NCBI RefSeq assembly: GCF_050947875.1
Contig: NC_134574.1
Coordinates: forward strand, 150,125,434 to 150,189,433
Length of the DNA: 64,000 nt
Direction: 5' to 3'
From: Dermacentor variabilis
Taxonomy: Eukaryota > Arthropoda > Arachnida > Ixodida > Ixodidae
Positions within the stretch are counted from its first letter, which is position 1; each line of letters starts with the position of its first letter. The position numbers and the translations under genes were made by a program. Below are positions 11,609 through 23,670 of the stretch, piece by piece. The notes beneath the pieces were generated by a model. It was not told where the DNA came from. It saw only the letters and a program-made list of their open reading frames with translations, and did no database searches.

Positions 11609-12221
11609 GAACTAATAGGCCCATGTTAATATTGTGGCCGCTGTACGAGACGAGTGAGGGCGCGAACGCATAGTTTATTAGAGCTGCCTTAATTCAGCTC
11701 TTGATTAGCTCGCGAAAGCTCCATACATTTCACGTCGCCGCGCGGTCTTCGTGGTATTACGACGTGACCTGTGCGCGCAGCAAACAGTTCGGTCGTCGTT
11801 GGTGACGTTTTAATATGACCTTAATTGTCTCGTTTCTTTTTTTCCCCGCACTTGACCCCGGATGTACAACGATGGTGATCTCGTTTCGGTGAAACGAGTC
11901 GGGCGCTCGCCGCCCGGTCCATTCGCTACCAGGTCCGCGCGAAGCCATTAAACTATATGCGCACAGCGTGGCTCACTCGCCTCGGTAACCAAGTTGACCG
12001 AGCTTACACACCTGACCGCGTATACGGTAACGCTCCTCTGGGGGCGTGAATTATAGTATAATGATCTCTCTAAAGCGCGCGCAGCCCGCGGAAACAGATT
12101 AAGCGATGGCGTTGCCGGCGAACCCATTTACACGGAGCAGTGAGCTCGAGCTAACGTTGGCCCTCCTGCCCTGTTTGCTTGTTTGACCGCATGTTCCTCA
12201 CGTAATGGCGCTTACTCATCT
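11090..12221. other. No gene recognised
   Basis: Contains CCAAT and TGACGTCA motifs (11341-11440), a (TC)n tract at about 11564-11604 and, at its end, the start of a poly-G run of about 16 at 12222. No coding evidence. Confidence 0.45.
11341..11440. promoter_or_regulatory. Clustered CCAAT and CRE/E-box motifs
   Basis: Two CCAAT motifs (ATCCAATCAG at about 11340 and GACCAATCGG at 11403) lie just upstream of GTGACGTCACGTG at 11427-11439. That 13-mer is a CRE palindrome overlapping an E-box. The same decamer and the same 13-mer recur at 21183 and 21278. No transcript is visible downstream, so a shared dispersed repeat is as likely as a promoter. Confidence 0.3.
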
Positions 12222-12329
12222 GGGGGGGGGGGGGGGGACTGTCCATTAGAGGAGAGGGGAGGTGGGGTAGGGGAGGCTATATCTTGAAAATGAAATGTAG
12301 GACTTGCAAAAGATTCGAAGTTATGTTGC

Positions 12330-12331
<2 letters not shown>

Positions 12332-12405
<74 letters not shown>
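12332..12405. repeat. (ATT)n microsatellite
   Basis: About 24 trinucleotide units, giving poly-Leu (plus) and poly-Asn (minus) frames. Confidence 0.97.
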
Positions 12406-12406
<1 letters not shown>

Positions 12407-12822
12407 GTGATGTTGTTCACAGCGAGGTTTAGGAAAAAGGGGACCAGGGTGGGTGGTATGTTACTCCTTCCGTTTGTATAGGGAAAAGGCACGTAAAAAA
12501 AAGGACAGCCAGTAAATAAAAAAATATGGGGAGACGGATAGAGAGAGACACGCACACACACATACTGAGTAAACTAGAGCAGAGAGAAAAACAAAAAGAG
12601 GAGAACAACACAAGAATGAAGCGTGTATATGCGTCAACCCACTAATTGGGCAGCGCTTACCATCCGGTAAATGGTCCATTAATTAACACAAAAATTAGAC
12701 GACGTGAGAGAGCAGAATGTCTGTACTATAATCGGCAGTATAAATGTGTGGCCCTAACAATAATGATACAAGGGCTTTGTAAGCTTGACGATGTTTAATA
12801 ACATTAACCCGACAACCAAAGA

Positions 12823-12938
12823 GAGAGGTTCACAGGAAGATGGAGGCTTGATGTGATTAACAGTCGTAGAAGAAGGAATGATGCTGGATCCAACCCTTCG
12901 ACGAGGGAGCTTCGTCTTCGTCAGGGCCTGCCCTAACC
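12823..12938 (-). mobile_element. Penelope-like element 3'-end fragment
   Basis: Read on the minus strand it carries GGCCCTGACGAAGACGAAGC, then GTCGAAGGGTTGG, CTACGACTGTTAAT and CAAGCCTCCATCTTCCTGTG. The same blocks, in the same order, occur at 55377-55480 plus. The 'TGA(C/T)GAAGR...GTCGAAACGTTG' style of motif is familiar from 3' regions of Penelope-like retroelements. No reverse transcriptase is attached. Confidence 0.55.
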
Positions 12939-14841
12939 AAGGCGTTATTTAGGTGTTATTTGAGTTAACTCAAACGTAGTTTCAGTAATTAAAACGCAGT
13001 TAGCATAGTAATTAATCACTAATTGGATTTTTTAACTACCCACAACCGAAGGTTCACTGCAATATATCGAAAACGCTACCACGGGTTTTGCTTTAAGTGA
13101 TGTTAGTAAAGTTATGCTACGTTAAGTTAAATCGGCAGCAAACTTAGCGTAGCATACGTGATACGTTGGGTATAACGCGGTTAAAAAAGAGTGTAATACT
13201 GGGGAGGCAAAAATGGGATGGTGCAAGTAATATTAACATGTACTGGCAATGAATAGAGAATGAGATCTAAGTCTAGAAAAACGTACAGTTTGCGCAAGAA
13301 TAGCACATTTATCGATATCGAAATGATTCCCAGTTAATATGAGGAACAACGAGAAGGATCCTGTTATTATGTCAGGAAATCATTAACATAGCTATAGTAT
13401 GACGGGGCGAAACACTCATAAGCGCGCAATCCATCCGCATCTCTTTCATTTTCATAAAACATCCTCAGCATAAATGATTTTCTATATTGGCCTCGTGATT
13501 GTTTTGTGTCAGCGACGTAGTTGCAAACAGTATAGTTTTATGCTGTACAGTAAGCTTGAAAAGTACTCCATTTATTATTCTTCCTAAAAAGAAACTTCTA
13601 TTGTTAAATATTCGGAGAAAGAAAAAACGTATGCCATCAATGTCTGCTCGGTTCTAGGAACAAGCAATCACTCGCATATCTTTTCTTTTTTTTTCCTTGC
13701 ACGAAACTTCGCAGAATTACTATATTTCCGCAGAATCGATTTTTTTAACAACAACGCAATCGTATTGTGTCAAAGATACATAGCTGAAAACAGTAGCCTT
13801 TTTTTTTTTTTTTGCAGTATAGTACTGCAGTTGTAGTACAGCAGCATGTTTCTTTTGTTTTTCGTTTATTTTTGAAAACAGAGCCCGATTGCGAAATGAG
13901 AAAAATAGCGAAAGAGACGTTCGTCATGGAATATATGTTCGCCATTATAAACGCTGCAATTGTTTTTTTTTTTTTACAAAATAAACCATTAGCGCTCGTA
14001 CTCGCAGACTTGCACGTTCTTTAAACGATCAATTGTGGCGCTGCAGCGATGAGCTAATGCTAAATTTCCTTGTACCGCGTGTCGCGCGCGCGGATATTCG
14101 GGTGGAACGTTCGCTTTGCTGCTTCTTCTGCTAAGCCTCGTCTCGGATCCCTTCCCTCGTAGGAGCGCTTGTCCGCGCGCACCGTCAATCTTAATAACTT
14201 CGAGCGGCTCCGCAAAACCAGCCGCGAAGCGTTAAATCGTCTTTTAATTGCGCGCCCCCTTTACGGATCGGCAAAAGAACGACCGCGAAAGTGTTTTTTT
14301 TTTTTTTATATCGCTATACGCCTAGCGGCACCGCTTCCGTGGGAACGCTGGTGGTGAATTACGCCTGCGTTTTTGTCGTTCGTTACGATTCTAGCTTCTT
14401 TCGTACGACGCACCACGTCTCTTTCTTTTCGTTTTGTTTTTGTTCGAACAGTTTAAGAAAGAACCGCAAGAGGCATATTCTTATAAGACGTGAAGACAGC
14501 TCGAGTATATAATCGCTGTTTAAGCCAGTTTGCATTATTACATGGTACCTTACGAACGTGAAGAAGCAGTTCTTTTTCAAATACCACGGTTATGCACCAC
14601 AAAAAGCATCATCTTCATGTACGCGGACAAATTTACAGTTTTTTTCTACAGTTTTGTCGCGGTAAAATAAAAAAAATTCTTCCCACAGTCACGGAGCTGT
14701 GACTGGGGCCTTGCAGGAGAAGTAACTCATCTGTCAACGCCGAAGACGACAAAGACACATCTGAAAAAATGTATGCTTCATATTAATTTGCAACAATCCA
14801 CCCATTTCAATCCCCCATCGTGGGCAGGAGCGACACGTGTG

Positions 14842-14843
<2 letters not shown>
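12939..14843. other. No gene recognised
   Basis: AT-rich at 12.9-14.0 kb with poly-T/A tracts. Around 13.09-13.15 kb it has GTTAGTAAAGTTATGCTACGT-like text that is only loosely repetitive. A hairpin CAGTCAC/GTGACTG lies at 14686-14705. No gene evidence. Confidence 0.45.
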
Positions 14844-14915
<72 letters not shown>

Positions 14916-14916
14916 C
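14844..14916. repeat. (AAC)n microsatellite
   Basis: About 24 AAC units, which give the poly-Asn frame. Confidence 0.97.
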
Positions 14917-16626
14917 CTAGCACATTATTACCTCTATGTCGTCGAGAGGGAAAAAAAACTTAGAACCAAACAACAAAAACCTGCTATGGGCCTGTCGCGA
15001 CACGCTAGGGGATATTTACTGCCGCTATACGAGGAATGAATCTGCCCCACCGCCTAATCTCCCTCTGGAAACGCAAACACGTCGTCCGCTATCGAGAGAG
15101 AAATTCGACGCATGCAGAGATCGACCTCGTCCGAGCGACCTGACTGGACCTCAGCACATGTAGTGCCAACTGCCCAGTGGCCAAGGCTTCGCGTTGCTAA
15201 GCCCCAACAAGTATCTTCTGTCCCGGCCGCCGCGGTCGCAATTCGATGGGGGTGCAAGTAAAAAAAAAAAACAAATAAAAAACCACTCGTGCACTTAGAT
15301 TTATGCGCATGTTTAAGGACTCTGGGTAGTCATAGTTAATCCGGAGTGCCGCACTCAACGGCGTGCCCAAAAACCAGATCATGTCTCTGGCAAGTAAAAC
15401 ACTAGAATTCATTTTTTGTTCTTTTTAGGATTGCCGCGGAGTAAAAATACCACAGGGTTTCCAGAACGCAGCGCTAAAATACTGGCGAAAAAGAAGAAAA
15501 AAGCAGCAACACCACAAAATTGGAAAGGAATAGTACTATAGCATAAAGTGTAAGCAGACGAAAAGAATAAAAAGAACTCCGAGGATGCGCTCATATACAG
15601 ACAGCGCCGCGTAGCGATTACAAAACTACCTCGTCAGCACACTGTGAAGAATGAGTGACAGAACTATACGAGGGACGTCTGCGGTTGCCTGGCGACCATC
15701 GACCGCGTTTTTCGCAACTGGCCTATGCCTACGCAAGCTAATCACTAAAGAAGCTTACTTAATGTAGGACCCTGCAAACATAACACTGTGCCACGTCTGC
15801 CTTCCGATTCATCATATTACGAAGCCACGACATCAGCGGGGTTCCTCGGCATTCGTCTTCGGTCACGTGCTACGGTCCTTGTAAGCAGCATCATTTATTT
15901 ATGCCTTGGCTATTATTATCGCGAAGCGTACCGGCAAATATCAGACGTAGTTTTTTAAGGTTTTACTTTTTCTTGCTTTTGGTTATTGGAGGTCTTTTTT
16001 TTTCTTGAGGCGAGCAAATTATGGAACCGTTTTGATAAGCTCCTAACACTGGTAAATATTTGATGAAGCATGTATGGCTTCGGGGGCCGACGTAAATCTT
16101 TTTTTTTTTTTGACGGATTTAGCTTTTCAATTTTAAGTCGGAGTCTTGGCTTGCGCGTACACCGATCTCAGCAGTAGCGGCATGTTGCGAGCGAATTTCA
16201 TCGAGAAATCGTTTGAGGGGAATGCAGAAATACCTTCGAAAGCAACTTGCGTGGATATCTTACCCGAAGGTCAGCGAGGTTACTTATTCAGCTGTTTATT
16301 TATTCTTGACAGTAAATGTTGACAACAGGCACAGTATACGCCTGGACCACGTTAAATTTTTAAATGCGTAAGGGACAATAATAAGTGAAGTGTACTTAGT
16401 TGCCAAGTGCGAGACAGTCTCTTGTTATTATGTATATAGCACAAAAGCAAAACTTTTCACGCTACCCATAGTGTGAGATGTAAACGGTCTCTGCAGTGTG
16501 CACTTGCAGAAAGAACGCGCAAGTTCGCGGTCTAAAGTAAAGGGATTAGTGTTCGCTGCTCCTGAAATCAAAATTTGGCATGTATAGTGCAATCGTTTCA
16601 CATCGGTTACAACATGCGCTGCTTGA

Positions 16627-16631
<5 letters not shown>
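14917..16631. other. No gene recognised
   Basis: Several poly-A/T tracts. Short open frames without motifs. Confidence 0.45.
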
Positions 16632-16720
<89 letters not shown>

Positions 16721-16724
16721 TATA
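16632..16724. repeat. (TA)n microsatellite, left of fold-back
   Basis: TA repeat with one TATGTA interruption near 16700. It abuts the short fold-back element at 16725. Confidence 0.97.
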
Positions 16725-16830
16725 GTCATATTATGAGAAGCCAACAAACACAGCAACAAACAGTGTTTGTTGGCTTCTCATGATATGACTAATAAAAATC
16801 GGGCCCCTCGGTTAACCCTCCTTTCTTCTC

Positions 16831-16833
<3 letters not shown>
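16725..16833. mobile_element. Short fold-back: internally deleted copy of the 35750 element
   Basis: A near-perfect hairpin: the left arm 16725-16751 starts GTCATATTATGAGAAGCCAA and the right arm 16763-16789 is its inverse with one mismatch, around an 11-bp spacer. The next 44 bp (16790-16833, including AAAAATCGGGCCCCTCGG and ending TTCTTCTCGTTTA) match the sequence at 36481-36524. So this is the same family as the large element at 35750-36480, with the interior lost. TA arrays touch both sides, consistent with insertion into a TA array or with TA as target. Confidence 0.8.

Positions 16834-16914
<81 letters not shown>
16834..16914. repeat. (TA)n microsatellite, right of fold-back
   Basis: About 40 TA units starting directly after the shared 44-bp element end. 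Confidence 0.97.
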
Positions 16915-16916
<2 letters not shown>

Positions 16917-19399
16917 CCGTTATAGAGACCACCACTGAACTGAAGCAGGAGCTGTTTTTGCGCACGTGCACACTCTTTCCGAGTGAAGGTCACCTTCCAA
17001 AGTACAATCAAGAATTTCGGGCAACAAACGTAATCAGGAAAGATTACAAACTTTGTTGTTTGATGTGTTACATCGAGCAACAGTGTTTTTATTTTTAGAA
17101 CGAACCATTTAGCGCAGCATACTCTGATACGAAACAAGTAAGACTGATTGGACATTAGACTAACAGGCCGCGGTGCTCAAACCAGAGGCCCTTCATTCTC
17201 GTAAAAGCTCTCTGGAAAAAAAAAAAGAAAAGGGCAGGGCACTACCCCACTTCGTCCTTCGACGCAAGCCTAAAAAGCCACATCACAGAAAGAAACGGAG
17301 AGGTACGCAGAACACAACATACACGAGCATTTAGTGTCAATGCACCTCCATCCCCCAATCCTACCAATCCTCCCTTTCCAATCTGCCCTTCGCCTTTCAG
17401 ACTCCGATGTCAGATTCTGGGCCACTTCCCCGCACGGCCAAACCCGGGTATTGATTCGCCCGACCCTGCTTTGTCCAGCGTGGCTACAGCATTTTTTTTT
17501 TTCTGCATGCCTCTGACTCACGGCAACGGCTGTCCTGTCCACAGCGGCGCAGTGCGGAGGGAGCAGCGGCTGGCGCGGGTTTGAAGGTGGAGCCCGGACA
17601 AGCGCGGCTTCATCCGCGGGCCCCATCTCTGAGAATACAGTCGTATAGTAAAGGGGCAGGCCCATACATTCCTGTACACTTCTTTAATGAATATTCGATG
17701 AGCTCCTTGCTTGAACATTTCTTCACACGTGTTTATTCGTTCTTGATCGGAATCCCTGAAGACCCGCCAGAACGGGCTCAGTGGATATACGACGTTCTGC
17801 TGCAGAGTCGAAGGCTCGATTGCGGGCGATGAAGCGAGCAAGAAAATATGCATTGTTTGGGTGGGTACTAACCATGATTATGGGTCGTACCGGCAGAGTA
17901 CTACCCATGGCCGGTACTACCTCTGATTCTGGGCTATTGCACACGCAGTTATTAATAGAAAAATTAAACACACGCAGACCCAACGCTGGCATGTAAATGA
18001 AGCGAAGGTTTTCTGAGTTGGCGAAGTAGCAGCAGTGGCGGATGACACAAGCACCATTGCGTCGCCTGCAGCTGCTAGCTGCCTGCGTCGTGAAGACAAA
18101 GGCTATGAGTTGTGCTCGGCGAGGGAAGAACTGACGAGCGTGTAGACAGAAAAAGTACGAGATGTAAAAAAAGTCCGGCTGAGCTGCTCTCATGATGAAC
18201 GGATGAATATCGACGTTAATGCGAATAGCACTGATGCAACGTATCGACACAGGATGCTGCCACTGCCGAAACGCATCAAGTATGAAGCGTGTATGTCCAA
18301 CCGGCGCCTGTCTCCCTATAGCACTTCCCTTTGGACACGCCGCGCCATCTAGTGTCGCCGCCGCGAAGTTCCCGCTGACGAGCGCGTCGATATATCTATT
18401 CGTACAAGACTGTCTTAGTATACATGACGCCAATTCGACTCCGCCCAGCACAGAGAAAGTTAAATTAACCTTTCTCTTTTGTCGTCGAAGAACACCGCAT
18501 ATCCGGTGGCACCTACATGGCCTTGCAGCTCAATTGAGAAACAAAATTTTGGGGCCAATTTGGAGCACCTGAAGACGTCACCGCCCTAAAGCAATACAGT
18601 GTTCGAGCGTGCGTCTGTGAAGCGTTGGTATAGGCTGTACACACTGCACGGAACATCAGCGACGCGTAGCAAAGGACGGGGCCTATAGGAAGTGCTGGGG
18701 GGCTCCTTCGATGGAGCTCGCCTCGTCCAATCCACTTTATTTCCTCTTGCGGGGCGCCTTTGCTCAATTTCTCCGAAGAGAGCGCCTCGCCCGCTCGCAC
18801 GGGACCGAGTGCGGAAGCATCACTCATCGCCTCCGACACACTTACAGCTTTTTTTCTCGGAGCCCCCCTTCCCTGAGTACTAGCCTTTCGACTCTTTCAC
18901 GCTTCGAACCGCTTCGTATAGTAACGCTAGGTGTGATGCAGCGCCCTCTGTGAATTTGTAACTTAAACGTAGCGCACTCTTTGTAGAGCAGACAGGCCTG
19001 CGTAATTTTTCATTTGTAAAATAAAACTAGTCTAAGCCCAACATGGCGCAGTCGACAGGATTGAAACCTATTCGTGGGAAAACCGAATGGATTCTCTCAG
19101 TGTGTGACACTGTTCGCAGTTTCTGATACAGACGATGTGGCTAGATTTATTTTTAGGTGGCATAGGTCTAGCGTGGCTCACACAGCAACATAGCAGAAAA
19201 ACAATTTTTTATGTAGGGTGTTTTACGTAACTTGCACCAAGGATTTAAAAAAAAGGTTAACCGCAGCTGGGTGAAACCAATGACGTAAGGTTTATCGTTA
19301 TGTGGCACGCCTCCACACATTTTTTGCATTCCGCTTAATTGGTTACATAACTGAGAGAAATTGTGCAAACCTTTCATTAATTACTTTAGGGTCAAGTAC
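16915..19399. other. No gene recognised; long unassigned frame
   Basis: Holds the longest open frame not explained by a simple repeat (17723-18451, minus, 242 codons). Its predicted product has no signal peptide, domain or motif that I recognise. It overlaps motifs such as CGCGCCATCTAGTGTCGCCG that look like dispersed tick repeats. I do not call it a gene. The rest is featureless. Confidence 0.4.
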
Positions 19400-19545
19400 A
19401 TTCTGTTACGTGCACCTGCTTAGACTTGGGTGTACGTTAAAGAACCACAGAGAGGAACAATTAATTCTGAGCACTACACTACGGAGTCGCGCCCATAACT
19501 CACTCTGCAGTTTCGAACGTTAAACCCCACAATTTCATTTTTTTT
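19400..19545 (+). mobile_element. SINE body fragment (Ruka-like), 5'-truncated
   Basis: Lacks the tRNA-like head. It keeps the body order TTAGACTTGGGTGTACG, TTAAAGAACCACAG, CACTACACTACGGAGTCGCG, ATAACTCA and ACGTTAAACCCCACAAT, then a T-rich end. This parallels the minus-strand reading of the 52234-52475 copy (TTAGATTTAGGCGCACG, TTAAAGAACCCCAGG, CCACTACGGCGTGC, ACGTAAAACCCCAAAT). Confidence 0.7.
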
Positions 19546-19799
19546 CTGACATTGAACAAAAAATAAATAAACATGTGGTCAAAACTATTCCGGATCCTTT
19601 CGCTACGCCATCTCCCACAGCGCCAATGTTGGTTTGGGAAGTTAGGCTTTGTCAGCCAAGCCTAAAACGATCGAATCTCTCTTATTGGTGGATGCGTTAA
19701 CGCACACCGCAAGTATATACCTTTGTTCCAACCCGTCTTTTCTTTAATTAACATATAACGATATTGTTATATGCTTAAGTCACCGAACCTGAAAACACG

Positions 19800-19985
19800 C
19801 TTATGGACACCCTGTCTCTACTACTGAGCGAGTTAACTGTCTGTCTCCTTCGCCTTCTATCTTTTTTTTTTTGTTCTTTTAATCCCCTCATCCCATCTCT
19901 CCCGTGCGGGGTAGCAAACGGGACACCCGTCTGGTTAACCTTCCTGCCTTTCCTTGCTTCTCTCTCTCTCTTTCTCGAGAAAAAA
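19800..19985 (+). mobile_element. LINE 3' UTR fragment
   Basis: The segment GGGGTAGCAAACGGG...GTCTGGTTAACCTTCCTGCC followed by TTTCCTTGCTTCTCTCTCTC matches the minus-strand reading of the LINE 3' UTR at 48512-48610 (GGGTAGCAAGCCGG, CTAACCTCCCTGCC). It therefore belongs to the same LINE family, without coding sequence. The 203-codon antisense frame over this region (19775-20386) is a by-product. Confidence 0.55.
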
Positions 19986-21182
19986 AAAGTGCGCGCCGCA
20001 GTAGACGCAGCCCCTTCTCGCACGCTCCTCTTTTCCTTTATACACATGAGAAGACAAAAGAAACGAAGCAATAATGAAAGCAGGAGTTTTAGTTTTGTTG
20101 GCGTACTACACCCTAAATGGCGACGAGAACTTTCCGCGCTATATAAGACATATACTCGCTCATCCCTTTGTGTATGCCGCTGTATAGAACCGTCCGTCAT
20201 CTCGGCAACGGCGTTGAAGCGCCTGCACGAACAGCAAGTGTTCTTCGCCCTTGATCGCGCACGCGCGCGCAGTAGCTGGCAACAAAGCGGGCCGATCTCT
20301 TTAATTTTGAGTCGTTGGTCAACTCTGAGAACTCTTTGTGCCGCTTCCACGTAGGCGGCAAGGTCGTCGCCTCCCGTATACTCCACGTCGACGCGACGGC
20401 ATTCATCAAAAAGTCGCCGGGAGATTGGGGCTGGCTGTCAGTTTCACAAAGCTGCGGCCGCCGCTAAAGAGAGGAAATTAATTCGCTTCACCTTCCGTCC
20501 TTCTTTTCTTTTTAGTCTCACACTCACGCGGAATCTTGCACATTCTGACTCCCACATTATCTCTCTCTCTCTCTCTCTCGCTTGACGACCTTTCTGAAAA
20601 CAAACTTCTTTAATATGCGCGTCCTTTTTAGCTTGCCAGAAAGAAATAATAAAAAAGATAGGCTAGAAGATATTTGTCGTGTTAAAGACGGGCTCTTAGT
20701 AAAGCAATAACAATTTCCGCTACAAGGCCACCCCCGCAATAAGAGATGATTAATATTCAATTGCATCTCAACAGTAAATCTACTGAGAGAAAACAAGATA
20801 GAACAACGCAATTTTAGTAAATTAATTTTCTAAGGGAACGGGTCCGTTTCAGTAGGACACCGGACGAGCAGCCGAATCATCAATGTTCGTTTTGTTGCTC
20901 ATTTACCGTCGCAGCGACAAAGCAAATAGAGCAACAGCAGAGGTCGATCCCGTCTGTCATTTGCGTTCGTGCACCAACGCAGATGTGACAAGTGTTCTTC
21001 TCGCATAGTTTCGTTCTTCTTCTTTTTTTTTTTTGTCTTCGTGCCTCCGTGATCCCTTGTTGATATCAGACGACACCCGGTGACAGAGTGGCGCCCGTTC
21101 CCTGGTTTACGCTGGATTCGGAGCCGCGTCCATACATCATCATTGCCTGAGTCACGGGCCTATGTAGAGTTCGCCGACCGCC

Positions 21183-21296
21183 GACCAATCGGAGAAGAGA
21201 TAGATGAGCCTACGGAGACGCGCACGTCACTGGGCATCCTATACAAACGCAGCCACGCAACCCACTGTCCTCTCCTCGTGACGTCACGTGGCGTCA
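21183..21296. promoter_or_regulatory. CCAAT plus CRE/E-box cluster, copy 2
   Basis: GACCAATCGG at 21183 and GTGACGTCACGTG at 21278 repeat the pair at 11403/11427. The CRE is followed by GGCGTC. Confidence 0.3.
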
Positions 21297-21448
21297 GAAA
21301 AAAAAAAGAAAAAAAGAAAGATAAAGGGCCACGCCCTGGCGTGGTTCCAAGAGTTTCTTCCTAAGATTACTGTAGTTGGCGACAATTTAAAAATTAAAAC
21401 GACACATACATGCTGTCCAACTCAAACGAAATTTGCATACAGGCGACA

Positions 21449-21492
21449 GCCAATTAGATGGGCCTATTCAAACTGACGTCAGGTGGCGTCGC
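21449..21492. promoter_or_regulatory. CCAAT plus CRE cluster, copy 3
   Basis: A CCAAT motif at about 21450 is followed by TGACGTCAGGTGGCGTC at 21474. The latter differs by one base from TGACGTCACGTGGCGTC at 21279, which suggests a local duplicated module. Confidence 0.3.
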
Positions 21493-22320
21493 TTACTTGT
21501 CCTCGGTTCCCGGCTTTGTCCTGCCGGGAACGGAGGACATCAGGCGACGTTCGCGCACCTTCATCTCTCTGTCAGCGTCAGCTAGAGTTGATTATTTTTT
21601 TTTTGTCTGCCTAAAATGAAACTCCGCCAAGGTGGAAATTTATAAATAAGAGGTGGGGGAGAAACCCCGCAAGTTCATTATTAGGACATTGGCAAACTCG
21701 AGGAAACGCGTTAATGCGAATTTTTCGTCCTACCTTCTATCCATCTTTTTCTTTGTGCTATTCCCGCGGCCTTATATCAGGATTTTTCTCGAATAAATGC
21801 AAAAACTATATAGGACGTTTAAGGAATCTTCACTCAAGGTATCCCTGCCATTGCTCTTCTATCTCTCTCTCTCTCTTCACACAAGGTACGCCCCTTTCAT
21901 GTTGACGAAACGGCACGTAGTGTCCGAGTGAGCTGTAATTGCGCCTACCACACCCAGAAGCTAATTTGCATCCTTTGCAAATTTGCAACCCCCCCCTCCC
22001 CATGGCCAGCATAACTTTCCCGCGACCAAATTATAAGACACCTCAACTAAAGCGTAGTTCGCACTGTCATTACGTCAAGCTCTGTTTGCAAACACGGCGT
22101 GGTATTTTACTGCACGGTACTTCTTTCGTTTTTGTAGATGTAAAACATTATATTGTGTACCCACTGTTCTCTTTTGCGCTGTGACGTGTTAAACAAGTGA
22201 TGTTGCTACATGACATTGTAATAATAATGTAAAATGTTGCATTGATCGTGAAAGTGCTGCTTCGTACTCACACTATTATATGAAAGGGCATGCCCACTCG
22301 GCGCTGCTAACTGAAAGACG

Positions 22321-22367
22321 TTGAAACATGTTGAAACATGTTGAAACATGATGACACATGTTGAAAT
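22321..22367. repeat. 10-bp tandem repeat, about 4.5 units
   Basis: TTGAAACATG is repeated three times, then one variant unit ATGACACATG, then a partial TTGAAAT. Confidence 0.92.
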
Positions 22368-23517
22368 TCTGGCTGCCTTCTCAAATACCGTCTTTAATTT
22401 AGCAAAGCAATGAAAGGGGCTAGTTGGCGGACGTTCATGGTTATGTTGCGCTTAGTCGTCAGTGTAACACTAAACGCAACGTAATCAGGAGCCATCTTTA
22501 ATGAAGCTGCTCACTGAGTTACGCTAGTGCACTCGTGCATCGACAGATGGCAGCAGGGGCAATGTTCGAAATTCCTGGGCACGCTTTCGCACAACTCAGT
22601 GCGACATCTCTATACTGCGCGCAACTACGTAGTCTAACGGCGAGACATGCCGGAGCCGGGCCTGAGATGTTCCTCCACTGCGACGACAGCGGGGGCGGTT
22701 CCGTTACCGCGACTACTGAGTGTGCCGTGACGGCCCAAACAGACGATGACAAGCTCTATGCAGACGACAACGGATCGAAGCATCACATTTGCTCCTAACG
22801 TCATGGCGTGGATTTCTTCGTTGTGTACAGTGTCGCCAGTCCGTCAAGAGCAGATGTCCCTTCTTTCTCTCTCTCTCTCTCTCTCTCTCTACAAGACGCC
22901 AGCGCCTCTTTTATCTTTCTCATCTCGGGGGGATGTCCACAGGCGCTGTAAGCGAAACCGTTGCATGCAAAACAAGCGCAGCTTTTTGAAGAAGAGCCAC
23001 GCGCTTTTATCGAAAAGCGTCTCTGCCGTGGATGACGTCATTTTTTCATTCTTTTTCCTTGCCGTTTGACTCTGCCCCTGCATCAACTTTGTTTGTTTAC
23101 TGCTGTTATTTTTTACTGCTGGTTGCGCTGAGGGAACCGTCTGACGCCTTTTACGGGGAAGTAACGTTGGCTTAAAGGGACATTCAATGGGACATTTAGA
23201 CTGATAGAGTATTCTTTCAAAATATTATTTCCGTACACTGCGCTGCAATAGCTTAATTATTATACGATAAAATGAAAGTTATTGTTCTAGTTTTTAAGAT
23301 TCGCACTGCAACGGAAGAGCCGGTACAGCAGTGCGGCGGCAGGAATCTCAACGTTTATTTCTTCCTTTATTTATTTAGGCCGCTTCGGGCGAACAAAATT
23401 TTTGAAACTTTCGAACTTCGAAATTTGGCTTTCGTGGGATATCAATGTAGTGTTATCTTTACGAGGAAAAATTAACTATGTCCGAGGAGACTAAGTTGCC
23501 ACCACTCTATCCCTAAA
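22368..23517. other. No gene recognised
   Basis: Contains a short TC tract at 22867-22890. Overlapping open frames on both strands at 22.5-22.8 kb have no domain. Confidence 0.45.
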
Positions 23518-23670
23518 TCGTTCGTTCGCTCGCTCGCTGGTTCGCTCGCTCGCTCGCTCGCTCACTCACTCACTCACTCACTCACTCACTCACTCACTCA
23601 CTCACTCACTCACTCACTCACTCACTCACTCACTCACTCACTCACTCACTCACTCACTCACTCTCACTCA
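23518..23670. repeat. Compound tetranucleotide array, (TCGC)n then (TCAC)n
   Basis: TCGC/TCGT-type units run to about 23560. From 23561 the array changes abruptly to pure TCAC units, about 25 of them. The change is CG to CA inside the unit, i.e. a CpG transition. Confidence 0.95.

Larger units (their letters stand above)
19986..22320. other. No gene recognised
   Basis: GC-rich at 20.1-20.5 kb, with a TATATAAG motif at about 20140 but no coding evidence. A TC tract lies at about 20561-20579. CCAAT/TGACGTCA clusters are listed separately. Confidence 0.4.

Noticed and set aside
19775..20386. 203-codon minus and 183-codon plus frames on opposite strands
   Set aside because: They overlap each other and a LINE 3' UTR; no motif.
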